From assembly GCA_045601465.1 (NCBI GenBank), contig JAZRZU010000138.1, positions 1-32,642 on the forward strand: a DNA stretch of 32,642 nucleotides, in the 5' to 3' direction. Position 1 is the stretch's first letter. Each line of letters opens with the position of its first letter. The notes under the pieces are model-generated. The model ran no database searches and was not told the origin of the DNA. It was given only the letters and a program-made list of their open reading frames with translations. A program made the translations under genes and the position numbers. This DNA is from RGIG3009 sp045601465 (GTDB lineage: Bacteria > Bacillota > Clostridia > Oscillospirales > Acutalibacteraceae). Shown piece by piece: positions 16,202 through 23,583 of this stretch.

Positions 16202-17016
16202 TTATCCCAATCCTCCATGTCTACGTGCTCTACCGTTTCGTTTACCGTACGTCCTAAAAACATTTCGGCTACACGGGTAAAACTGTGGGGACGGTCACTC
16301 ACAAAAAACCGACATCCGCCATCCACAAACGGCTCAGCGAGCAATGCATGACTTTCCAGAGCATTAACACAGGAAGCAGCCGTAACAGCACCTGAGTTGA
16401 TGAGCGTGACCCCCGGCCCCATTACATTCGAAATGATAGGCGCCAGTAACGGGAAATGGGTGCAACCCAAAATCAACGTATCCACCTGTTGTGCGATCAT
16501 CGGTTCCAAATACCTCTGCACCACCGCAATCGTCGCAGCATTATCCGCCTCGATCCATCCGCTTTCTACCAACGTCACCAAAATCGGACAAGCCTGTGAA
16601 AAAACCTGTGCAGACGGCATTTCTTGACGAATGGCACGCTCAAACGAACCCGAACGCACCGTCAACGAAGTACCAAGCACGCCAATCCGACCGATTTTGG
16701 TGGCGTGTAGCGCCGCTTTTGCGGTCGGTTGCACCACCCCCATGGCGGGAACAGGCAACGTATCCAAAACATCCGCCGCTACCGAGCTCACCGTTCCGCA
16801 CGCTGCAATGATGTATTTCACACCTTGCGCAAGCAGCAATCGACAATCCTGCGCTGCAAAACGCTCAATCATGGCAGGGCTGCGAGAACCGTAGGGAACG
16901 CGCCCGGTATCCCCGAAATACACGATCTGTTCGTGCGGTAATAGCGCCGTAAGCTCTCGCACCACTGTCAAGCCGCCCAGCCCGGAATCAAATACACCAA
17001 TCGGTCTGTTATCCAT
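16198..17016 (-). CDS. murI: Glutamate racemase
   Basis: MurI makes D-glutamate for peptidoglycan. The 272-residue protein has the substrate loop FDSGLGG (9-15), FGDTGRVPYG (34-43), the first catalytic cysteine in AACGTVSS (Cys73) and the second in LGCTHFPLL (Cys185). Many MurI enzymes read ACNT at the first site; here Asn is Gly (ACGT). Both catalytic cysteines are kept, so activity is expected. GGAGGGG lies upstream of the ATG. It starts the murI-DUF1934-argS operon behind the promoter at 17051-17079. Confidence 0.93.
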   Translation of the reverse strand: MDNRPIGVFDSGLGGLTVVRELTALLPHEQIVYFGDTGRVPYGSRSPAMIERFAAQDCRLLLAQGVKYIIAACGTVSSVAADVLDTLPVPAMGVVQPTAKAALHATKIGRIGVLGTSLTVRSGSFERAIRQEMPSAQVFSQACPILVTLVESGWIEADNAATIAVVQRYLEPMIAQQVDTLILGCTHFPLLAPIISNVMGPGVTLINSGAVTAASCVNALESHALLAEPFVDGGCRFFVSDRPHSFTRVAEMFLGRTVNETVEHVDMEDWDK

Positions 17017-17050
17017 CCAGCGTCCCCTCCTTTTCTCTAATATCTATACT

Positions 17051-17079
17051 ACTTTACCATAATCTATGCGGAAATACAA
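17051..17079 (-). promoter_or_regulatory. Promoter of the murI-DUF1934-argS operon
   Basis: Minus strand: -35 TTGTAT (17074-17079), 17-bp spacer ending in TATGG, -10 TAAAGT (17051-17056). It lies just downstream of the kinase gene's terminator. Confidence 0.7.
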
Positions 17080-17090
17080 CCACAAAACAA

Positions 17091-17127
17091 AAGAAAAGCA
17101 TCGCTTTATCAAAACGATGCTTTTCTT
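17091..17127 (-). terminator. Terminator of the kinase gene
   Basis: A 13-bp stem (AAGAAAAGCATCG and its complement) around an 11-nt loop, followed on the minus strand by a T-rich tail (TTTTGTTTTG). It begins 8 bp past the stop. Confidence 0.8.
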
Positions 17128-17135
17128 CTTAATAA

Positions 17136-18233
17136 TTATCTCTGATATTGAATGGCAATGGCACACATTTGGTCCCATTTTCTCTCGATGTCCCGTGCCA
17201 GTTGGATTTGCGTCCGAGCACGTACTAAATTATGGTCGTCATACCGAATTTTAAAATATGTATCGCCGTTTAAATAATCCGCTAAAAACCGTGAGGCCAA
17301 CTCCAACGTCATGATCTTGACGCTGTGAGGAAGCAACGCCAACTCCTGTTTGGTCATCGAGGGACCCATCGTTTCCAAGAAACCTTTGGTAAACTGTTCA
17401 TACAGGTTCAGATCAAGGGATACTTTGGACAGATCCGGTTCATCCTCTAATGCCGTTGAAGCGCCATACCGTACCGCATCACCAAAATCGTACAAAGCAG
17501 TACCCGGCATAATGGTGTCCAAGTCGATGACACAAACTCCTCGATTGGTCTCGGTATCAAACAAAATATTGTTAATCTTCGTATCGTTGTGTGTAACTCG
17601 CCACGGGATTTCTCCCGCATCCAGCTTTTGCTGCAACACGCCACATTCCGCTTCACGGTCAAGTAAAAACTGAATGTCGGCTTCTACCGTACGGCGACGG
17701 CCGGCAAGGTCTTGCTCAACAGCTCGACGGAAGTCCGCCATTCGAACCGGTGTGTTATGAAAATTCGGAATCGTTTCATAAAGAGTTTGAGCCGGGAAAT
17801 CCGACAACCTCTTTTGAAACTCACCGAACGAATGTCCCGCCTCGTAAAACAAAACCGGCTTTTCCATAATATCATACGCCACCGTATCGTTCACATACTC
17901 ATATACCCGCCAAAAATGCTGGGTATCGGTGGTGTAATAATAGGGTTTACCGTCCTCGCCAACCAAGAACGATAACACACGCCGTTCATACGAACCTTCG
18001 GTTTCGATGAGTTTGGCTTTAATGTGTTCCGTTACCGCCAAAATGTTGTGCATAACCTCCTCCGGCTTTTTAAACACGAAGGTGTTAATGCGTTGAAAAA
18101 CGTACTCTTTTTGGTCATTATTTTTCTGTACAGCTACTAAAAAGGTGCGATTAATATTTCCGGAATGTATTTCTTCCACATGAGCAATCAACCCGGTAAT
18201 GCCGAAATGTTCTGCAATGGGCTGGAAATCCAT
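17136..18233 (-). CDS. APH-fold sugar kinase, N-acetylhexosamine 1-kinase (NahK)-like
   Basis: This 365-residue protein belongs to the aminoglycoside/choline phosphotransferase (APH) fold family. VTHNDTKINNILFD (213-226) is the catalytic loop with Asp217 as likely base, and VIDLDTIMPG followed by YDFGDAVRYG (235-257) holds the metal-binding Asp. The DLDTxMPG...YDFGDAxRxG wording and the length resemble bifidobacterial NahK, which phosphorylates GlcNAc/GalNAc at C1; I make that comparison from memory. No lacto-N-biose phosphorylase, epimerase or uridylyltransferase gene is nearby, so the substrate is uncertain. It is monocistronic, with its own promoter and terminator. Confidence 0.75.
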   Translation of the reverse strand: MDFQPIAEHFGITGLIAHVEEIHSGNINRTFLVAVQKNNDQKEYVFQRINTFVFKKPEEVMHNILAVTEHIKAKLIETEGSYERRVLSFLVGEDGKPYYYTTDTQHFWRVYEYVNDTVAYDIMEKPVLFYEAGHSFGEFQKRLSDFPAQTLYETIPNFHNTPVRMADFRRAVEQDLAGRRRTVEADIQFLLDREAECGVLQQKLDAGEIPWRVTHNDTKINNILFDTETNRGVCVIDLDTIMPGTALYDFGDAVRYGASTALEDEPDLSKVSLDLNLYEQFTKGFLETMGPSMTKQELALLPHSVKIMTLELASRFLADYLNGDTYFKIRYDDHNLVRARTQIQLARDIERKWDQMCAIAIQYQR

Positions 18234-18266
18234 GTCATCCCTCTTTCCAACTGTAGTTCTCTTTAT

Positions 18267-18294
18267 AGTGTACCATAATTGACAAAAAAGTCAA
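18267..18294 (-). promoter_or_regulatory. Promoter of the kinase gene
   Basis: Minus strand: -35 TTGACT (18289-18294), 16-bp spacer ending in TATGG, -10 TACACT (18267-18272). The -35 lies in a small inverted repeat (TTGAC-N6-GTCAA, 18279-18294). A weak hairpin and T run in the same place may also serve as the prfB terminator. Confidence 0.7.
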
Positions 18295-18318
18295 CAGGGT
18301 TGTCCTTTTTTGAACAAA

Positions 18319-19443
18319 TTACTCTTTATATCCCAAGGTACCGTTCGCCGCAGCGGTCAAATATGCGTTGATAAAACCGTCAAGATCACCATCCATAACG
18401 GCGCCGATATTCCCCATTTCAAAACCGGTCCGATGATCTTTGGCAAGGGTGTACGGCATAAACACGTACGACCGAATCTGATTGCCCCAAGCGATCTGTG
18501 CTTGATTGCCTTTGATATCCTCGATACGGTCTAAATGCTCCTGTTCTTTGATTTTCACCAGTTTTGCTTTGAGCATTCCCATTGCCGTGTCACGGTTTTG
18601 GAACTGACTGCGTTCGGTTTGGCACGCTACCACGATACCGGTGGGAATATGCGTCAGACGTACAGCCGATGAAGTTTTATTAATATGCTGACCGCCGGCA
18701 CCACTGGAACGAAACACATCCATTTTAATATCTTCGGGACGGATCTCAACCTCCACGCTGTTATCCAATTCCGGCACAACTTCCAGTGCCGAAAAAGAGG
18801 TATGACGACGTCCCGCAGCATCAAACGGCGAAACCCGTACTAACCGATGCACACCCGCTTCTCCTTTGAGGTACCCGTAAGCATTCTCGCCGTTGACCTG
18901 AATACTGGCACTTTTTAAACCGGCTTCGTCGCCGTCTTGATAGTCTAACAGTTTGTACGTAAACCCACGCTTTTCCGCCCAGTGCGTATACATACGATAT
19001 AACATTTCCGCCCAATCCTGCGCCTCTGTTCCGCCGGAACCGGCATGAAAGGTTAAAATGGCATTGTGCGAATCGTATTCACCGGTCAATAATGTCGCCA
19101 ACCGTTGCGCTTCGATTTCCGCTTCCACGTGCTCCACACCGGCTGTGCATTCGTCGAGCAGCGACAGGTCACCCTCTTCATCGGCAAGTTCGATCAAGGT
19201 CAATGTATCGTGATACTCGGTGACCATCTGCTCATATCGTTCGATGGCATCCTTCAAATTTGCCGCTCGTTGCGTAACTTGCTGCGCTTTTTCCATATCA
19301 TCCCAAAATCCGGGTGCAGCAGCCCGCATATCCAGCTCTTCAAGCTCATTTTTCATTGCCGCAAGGCCGATTGCCTCAGACAACTTTGTAATCTCATCCA
19401 AATGTCCTTCCAAGCGAAGACGCAGTTCTTCAAATTGCAGCAT
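18319..19443 (-). CDS. prfB: Peptide chain release factor 2 (single frame, no programmed frameshift)
   Basis: RF2 reads UGA and UAA and triggers peptide release. The 374-residue protein has the SPF anticodon-like motif (VSPFDAAGRRH, 205-207) and the catalytic GGQ (SGAGGQHINKTSSAVR, 250-252). The N-terminal helical domain is continuous from MLQFEELRLRLEGH through the region where many prfB genes shift frame at an in-frame TGA; here codons around 26-29 read on without a stop, so no +1 shift is needed. AAAGGA lies before the ATG. It has its own near-consensus promoter, divergent from rpsF. Confidence 0.96.
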   Translation of the reverse strand: MLQFEELRLRLEGHLDEITKLSEAIGLAAMKNELEELDMRAAAPGFWDDMEKAQQVTQRAANLKDAIERYEQMVTEYHDTLTLIELADEEGDLSLLDECTAGVEHVEAEIEAQRLATLLTGEYDSHNAILTFHAGSGGTEAQDWAEMLYRMYTHWAEKRGFTYKLLDYQDGDEAGLKSASIQVNGENAYGYLKGEAGVHRLVRVSPFDAAGRRHTSFSALEVVPELDNSVEVEIRPEDIKMDVFRSSGAGGQHINKTSSAVRLTHIPTGIVVACQTERSQFQNRDTAMGMLKAKLVKIKEQEHLDRIEDIKGNQAQIAWGNQIRSYVFMPYTLAKDHRTGFEMGNIGAVMDGDLDGFINAYLTAAANGTLGYKE

Positions 19444-19481
19444 ACTGAAAATCCTTTCTGTGGGTCAAGCCTTGTCATCCT

Positions 19482-19510
19482 ATTATATGCTATGAAACAG
19501 CGGTTGTAAA
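19482..19510 (-). promoter_or_regulatory. Promoter of prfB
   Basis: Minus strand: -35 TTTACA (19505-19510), 17-bp spacer, consensus -10 TATAAT (19482-19487). Confidence 0.8.
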
Positions 19511-19528
19511 GATTTTTTTAAAAAAGGG

Positions 19529-19557
19529 TTGACGGACCTTGATTTCATTGTTATAAT
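19529..19557 (+). promoter_or_regulatory. Promoter of rpsF-ssb-rpsR
   Basis: -35 TTGACG (19529-19534), 17-bp spacer, consensus -10 TATAAT (19552-19557). It is divergent from the prfB promoter, with 18 bp between the two -35 boxes. Confidence 0.85.
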
Positions 19558-19564
19558 TATACAG

Positions 19565-19619
19565 CGTTTTTATGCGCTTTGCGTAAAACGTATATCCTTG
19601 CCCCTTTCACAGTAAGGGG
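19565..19619 (+). promoter_or_regulatory. Structured leader of rpsF (possible S6:S18 autoregulatory site)
   Basis: The roughly 80-nt leader can fold into two hairpins. The first (19565-19590) pairs CGTTT and TATGC with GCGTA and AAACG, with one bulged T and a 5-nt loop. The second (19601-19619) pairs CCCCTT with AAGGGG around a 7-nt loop. A leader bound by the S6:S18 complex is known upstream of many rpsF operons; I cannot confirm its consensus here by eye. Confidence 0.45.
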
Positions 19620-19645
19620 GCCATAGACCAAGAGGAGGTGCAATT

Positions 19646-19942
19646 ATGCCCACAGTAAAAGGTTCTTATGAAGCCGTCTTCATTTTCTCTTTGAATTTAG
19701 GAGAAGAAGGCGTCCCCGCTATGGTTGAGAAATTCAAGACCTTGATCGCGGAAAATTCGGAGATTGGCGAAATCGACGAATGGGGTAAACGCCGTTTGGC
19801 CTACCCGATCGACGATGAAACCGAGGGTTACTACGTGTTGTACAATTTTGTCAGCGGCCCTGAGTTTCCGGCAGAACTGGAACGTATCAGCAAGATCACC
19901 GATGGTGTTCTGCGTTCCATGGTTGTCCGCAAGGATAAGTAA
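19646..19942 (+). CDS. rpsF: 30S ribosomal protein S6
   Basis: S6 (98 residues) sits on the 30S platform and binds 16S rRNA together with S18. The family pattern is clear: YEAVFIFSLNLGEEGV, IDEWGKRRLAYPIDDETEGYYVLYNF and LERISKITDGVLRSMVVRKD. AGAGGAGG precedes the ATG. It heads the conserved rpsF-ssb-rpsR operon. It lacks the long C-terminal tail of E. coli S6, as usual in Firmicutes. Confidence 0.97.
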   Translation: MPTVKGSYEAVFIFSLNLGEEGVPAMVEKFKTLIAENSEIGEIDEWGKRRLAYPIDDETEGYYVLYNFVSGPEFPAELERISKITDGVLRSMVVRKDK

Positions 19943-19954
19943 GGAGGCTGTCAC

Positions 19955-20398
19955 ATGAATTCTGTATGCCTGTTAGGTCGTCTCACGGCGACTCCGGAGC
20001 AAAAATCGACCACCAACGGTGTGTCCGTGACTAGTTTTTCTGTTGCTGTTGATCGTGCTTATCAACCGAAAGGCGCTGAGCGTCAGACCGATTTTATCAA
20101 TTGTGTCGCTTGGCGTAACACCGCAGAGTTTATCTGCCGCTATTTCCAAAAAGGACAGCGCATTGCGTTGCAGGGTTCCTTGCAGAGCCGTTCTTACACC
20201 GATAAGAATGGCAACAATCGCACTGTGTTTGAAGTGGTGGTTGACAATGCGTTCTTTGCCGAATCGAAAAACGGCGGTGCTGCGGCCCCCCGTACCGATT
20301 CCCAGATTCCTACTTACAACGAAGCAGCGCCGGCTTTTTCGACTGCCGATGCCGGTGATTTCGAAGAGATCGTCACCGACGATGACCTGCCGTTCTGA
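19955..20398 (+). CDS. ssb: Single-stranded DNA-binding protein
   Basis: SSB coats single-stranded DNA in replication, repair and recombination. The 147-residue protein has the OB-fold (1 to about 108: MNSVCLLGRLTATPEQ, FINCVAWRNTAEFICRYFQKGQRIALQGSLQSRSY), a short disordered linker and the acidic tip DDDLPF that binds partner proteins. AAGGAGG precedes the ATG. Placement between rpsF and rpsR is standard in Firmicutes. The linker is short (about 30 residues). Confidence 0.97.
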   Translation: MNSVCLLGRLTATPEQKSTTNGVSVTSFSVAVDRAYQPKGAERQTDFINCVAWRNTAEFICRYFQKGQRIALQGSLQSRSYTDKNGNNRTVFEVVVDNAFFAESKNGGAAAPRTDSQIPTYNEAAPAFSTADAGDFEEIVTDDDLPF

Positions 20399-20436
20399 GG
20401 AATCCCCAAAGTCTTGAATTAAAGGAGGAAATTTCC

Positions 20437-20703
20437 ATGTCTGATAAAATGGAAAGGACGGAAAAAATGGACCGTCCCCGTGGTGGCATGCGTAGAGGCC
20501 GTCGTAAGGTCTGCGCATTCTGTGTCGACCGTGTGGAAAGCATCGACTATAAAGATGTTGCCCGTCTGCGTCGGTATGTGTCCGAGCGTGCGAAGATTCT
20601 GCCCCGCCGTGTGACCGGCACCTGTGCCCGTCATCAAAGAGAGCTGACCATCGCCATTAAACGTGCTCGCCAGATTGCCCTCATGCCGTTCGTAAGCGAT
20701 TGA
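20437..20703 (+). CDS. rpsR: 30S ribosomal protein S18 (cysteine-containing form)
   Basis: S18 (88 residues) pairs with S6 on the 30S platform. RRKVCAFC (Cys26, Cys29) and TGTCARHQ (Cys63) are kept, the cysteine-containing (C+) form thought to bind zinc. The core DYKDVARLRRYVSERAKILPRRVTG matches the family. The N-terminus has an extra charged stretch (MSDKMERTEKMDRPRGG). AGGAGG lies 8 nt before the first ATG, which is preferred over internal ATGs. A shared terminator follows. Confidence 0.96.
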   Translation: MSDKMERTEKMDRPRGGMRRGRRKVCAFCVDRVESIDYKDVARLRRYVSERAKILPRRVTGTCARHQRELTIAIKRARQIALMPFVSD

Positions 20704-20712
20704 TCGTACAAC

Positions 20713-20749
20713 AAAAATGCCTTTGTTCTTTGAGAACAAAGGCATTTTT
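20713..20749. terminator. Bidirectional terminator between rpsR and proC
   Basis: A perfect 17-bp stem (AAAAATGCCTTTGTTCT and its complement) around a 3-nt loop, with T tracts on both strands. The right edge abuts the proC stop codon. Confidence 0.92.
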
Positions 20750-21559
20750 TTATTTCCCTAATTCTTTTGTACGGTTAAAAGCCGCCTCTACGGCATCCAT
20801 AACCACGCCACGGAAAGCACCATCCTCCAAAGCGTGCACACCTTCAATCGTACTACCGCCGGGACTGCATACCGCATCTTTGAGTGCCGCCGGATGGCAG
20901 CCGCTGACTACGGACATTTTTCCGGCACCGCAAACCGTTTGCGAAGCGAGTAACAATGCTGTATCCCGTGGCAATCCGCATTGTACTCCCGCATCCGCTA
21001 AGGCTTCGATAAACAAATACACGAAAGCCGGACCGCAACCGGAAAGCGCACTGCCGGCATCGATCAACTGCTCCGGCAGCCTCTCAAACCGTCCCGCCGC
21101 TGATAAAACCTGCGTAAACTCGTCTAACTCCGCTTGGGTTACCAGCTCATTTGACGTGTATAAAATCATTCCCTCACCAATCGCAGCCGGTGTGTTCGGC
21201 ATGATTCGAATGATCGGGATCTCTTGTCCAAACGCACCGTTTAATCGCTCGGTGGTAACACCGGCGAGCATACTCACGAAAATAACACGTTCACGTCGCT
21301 GTGCAAGCAAAGGTCGAATTTCACAAGCAACCGCCTCTAATACCTGCGGCTTTACAGCGAGAAAAATATAGCGGCTTTTTGTAACCACATCTGTCACATC
21401 TGTGGCAACACAGTGACAAGCTTCCGCCACTTGTTTTGCCCTGTCTGTGTTTTTATCGGCTACCAACACCGCAGACGGTTCTACACTCTTACAAACCGCA
21501 GCCGCCAATGCGCCACCCATGTTACCGGCACCGATAAACCCAATTCCTTGCTGTGCCAT
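20750..21559 (-). CDS. proC: Pyrroline-5-carboxylate reductase
   Basis: ProC reduces pyrroline-5-carboxylate to proline with NAD(P)H, the last step of the pathway. The N-terminal Rossmann motif is IGFIGAGNMGGAL, followed by FLAVKPQ, RIMPNTPAAIGEGM and the C-terminal dimer region SGCGPAFVYLFIEALADAG and SPGGSTIEGV. The ATG at 21559 was chosen because AGGTGA lies 6 nt upstream and the protein then starts as usual; a GTG nine bases earlier overlaps the proA stop and has no good ribosome site. 269 residues, last gene of the proline operon. Confidence 0.95.
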   Translation of the reverse strand: MAQQGIGFIGAGNMGGALAAAVCKSVEPSAVLVADKNTDRAKQVAEACHCVATDVTDVVTKSRYIFLAVKPQVLEAVACEIRPLLAQRRERVIFVSMLAGVTTERLNGAFGQEIPIIRIMPNTPAAIGEGMILYTSNELVTQAELDEFTQVLSAAGRFERLPEQLIDAGSALSGCGPAFVYLFIEALADAGVQCGLPRDTALLLASQTVCGAGKMSVVSGCHPAALKDAVCSPGGSTIEGVHALEDGAFRGVVMDAVEAAFNRTKELGK

Positions 21560-21564
21560 TTTTA

Positions 21565-22806
21565 TCACCTCACCTGTCCGTTTCCACGAACAATATACTT
21601 ATACGTCGTCAATTCACGCAGTCCCATCGGTCCTCTGGCGTGTAGTTTTTGGGTTGAAATGCCAATCTCGCAACCAAGCCCAAACTCTCCGCCATCCGTA
21701 AACCTTGTAGACGCATTGACATATACAGCGGCACTATCCACCGCTGCCGTAAATTTTGCAGCACTCTCGTTATTTTCCGTAATAATTGCCTCGCTATGCC
21801 CCGTCGAGTGGGCGGCAATATGCGCAATGGCATCTTCCACCGAATCCACAACACCGACCGCCAAAACATACGCTAAAAACTCGGTATCAAAATCCTGTGC
21901 GCCGGCAGGTGTTCCTTCAATAATCTCTGCCGCACGGCTATCCACACGAAGCTCTACGGGTTGCTCACGATTCGTAAGGCGCTCATGTAACAGCGGTAAA
22001 AACGTCGCCGCAATATCCTTGTGAACCAAGCACACTTCCGCTGCGTTGCACACCGAAGGACGACTGGTTTTGGCGTTTTCAACAATCGCAACAGCCTTTT
22101 CTAAATCGGCATCCGCATCGACATAAATGTGACAAATACCGGTTCCGGTCTCAATACACGGTACCAACGCATTTTCTACGCATGCACGGATCAATCCGGC
22201 ACCGCCACGAGGAATCAATAAATCGACCAGTCCAACCGCTTTCATCAGTTCGCCGGCACTCGCACGAGTGGTATCTTGCACCAACTGTATCATATTGGTA
22301 TCGATACCCACTCGACGCATCCCGTCATGTAACGCATCCACAATGGCTTGCGAAGAACGAAAGGCTTCTTTTCCGCCCCTCAGTACACATACGTTGCCAC
22401 TCTTGAAGGCTAAGACAGCCGCATCCGACGTTACGTTAGGACGGCTTTCGTAAATCATCGCTGTAACGCCCATCGGCACACTGACCTTTTCAATCACCAA
22501 ACCGTTTTCACGGTCAATTTTCTCCAAGACACGTCCGACCGGATCGGGCAAAGCGGCAACCTGGCGAACACCCTCCGCCATATCGGCGATCCGTTTGGCG
22601 GTCAGCGACAGCCGATCCAACATCACGGCCGACAGGGTTTTCCTTGACGCTTCCACGTCCAATGCGTTTGCTTTCAAAATGCGGTCCGTATGCTCCACCA
22701 ACGCATCTGCCATCGCATATAGCGCCGTATTTTTTTGTTCGGTAGTCAAAAGCACTGCTTTGGAGCAAGCTTGCTTCGCAGAACGTAATATCTCTTGCGT
22801 TGTCAT
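21565..22806 (-). CDS. proA: Gamma-glutamyl phosphate reductase
   Basis: ProA reduces gamma-glutamyl phosphate to glutamate semialdehyde, the second step of proline synthesis. The 413-residue protein has the aldehyde dehydrogenase fold: PMGVTAMIYESRPNVTSDAA, LLIPRGGAGLI, and the catalytic cysteine region RPSVCNAAEVCLVH, ending in FTDGGEFGLGCEIGISTQKLHARGPMGL. The family often reads RPGVCNA; here Gly is Ser, with Cys kept. Its ATG overlaps the proB stop as ATGA. Confidence 0.96.
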   Translation of the reverse strand: MTTQEILRSAKQACSKAVLLTTEQKNTALYAMADALVEHTDRILKANALDVEASRKTLSAVMLDRLSLTAKRIADMAEGVRQVAALPDPVGRVLEKIDRENGLVIEKVSVPMGVTAMIYESRPNVTSDAAVLAFKSGNVCVLRGGKEAFRSSQAIVDALHDGMRRVGIDTNMIQLVQDTTRASAGELMKAVGLVDLLIPRGGAGLIRACVENALVPCIETGTGICHIYVDADADLEKAVAIVENAKTSRPSVCNAAEVCLVHKDIAATFLPLLHERLTNREQPVELRVDSRAAEIIEGTPAGAQDFDTEFLAYVLAVGVVDSVEDAIAHIAAHSTGHSEAIITENNESAAKFTAAVDSAAVYVNASTRFTDGGEFGLGCEIGISTQKLHARGPMGLRELTTYKYIVRGNGQVR

Positions 22807-23579
22807 ACTTGTTGCTTCCTTCCGCTAAACCGTGTGCCGATTGCTTCCCCGGCAACAATCCCATACAGCTTCTCCGGTTCTTTTCCATTGGCTATGACCA
22901 TATCTATACCGGCATCGGTGGCAATCTGTGCCGCATGTAACTTGGTTGCCATGCCACCGGTACCGAGAGCGGAACCGGCACCACCTGCCAGCTTCAATAT
23001 ATCCGCATCCAAACCCTCGACCAACGGAATCAGTCGTGCATCCGGATGTGTATGGGGATCGGCATCATACAACCCATCAATATCCGATAACAAAACCAAC
23101 AGATCGGCGCCCGCATTCACCGCTACAATGGCGCCTAAGGTATCGTTATCCCCAATAGCGATCTGTTCGGTAGCCACCGTATCGTTTTCATTGATGACCG
23201 GCAACGCTTTTAACTCCAACAACCGAAACAACGTTTGATGAAAATTGCCACGACGCTTTTCGTCGTTGAGATCATCACCCGTCAGCAAAATTTGTGCAAC
23301 GGTATGATGGTATTCCGCAAATAGTTTATCATATATGTACATTAACTCGCATTGTCCCACCGCAGCCGCAGCTTGTTTGGTCGCCATATCGGTCGGTCGG
23401 GATGACAACCCCAGCTTTCCGACACCCATGCCGATTGCACCGGACGATACCAAAATAACCTCATGTCCGGCATTTTTTAAATCACTCATCACCTTACACA
23501 GCTGCTCCACACGACGGATATTGATATGTCCCGTTGCATGGGCCAGTGTGGAAGTACCAACTTTAATCACAACCCGCAT
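22803..23579 (-). CDS. proB: Glutamate 5-kinase (catalytic domain only, no PUA domain)
   Basis: ProB phosphorylates the glutamate side chain, the first and usually proline-inhibited step. The 258-residue protein has the amino-acid kinase fold: VIKVGTSTLA, LVSSGAIGMGVGKLG, INENDTVA, FGDND-type wording in IGDNDTLGAIVA, SDIDGLYDADP and GTGGMATKLHAA. It ends after this domain, about 100 residues shorter than E. coli ProB, which has a C-terminal PUA domain. PUA-less ProB enzymes are known. GGGGTGA precedes the ATG; the upstream lipoprotein gene ends 4 bp before. Confidence 0.95.
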   Translation of the reverse strand: MRVVIKVGTSTLAHATGHINIRRVEQLCKVMSDLKNAGHEVILVSSGAIGMGVGKLGLSSRPTDMATKQAAAAVGQCELMYIYDKLFAEYHHTVAQILLTGDDLNDEKRRGNFHQTLFRLLELKALPVINENDTVATEQIAIGDNDTLGAIVAVNAGADLLVLLSDIDGLYDADPHTHPDARLIPLVEGLDADILKLAGGAGSALGTGGMATKLHAAQIATDAGIDMVIANGKEPEKLYGIVAGEAIGTRFSGRKQQV

Positions 23580-23583
23580 GAAC

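Noticed and set aside
18286..18312. Weak hairpin and T run as the prfB terminator
   Set aside because: Only about 4-5 pairs with a mismatch; it overlaps the kinase -35 region and is too weak to list as a terminator.
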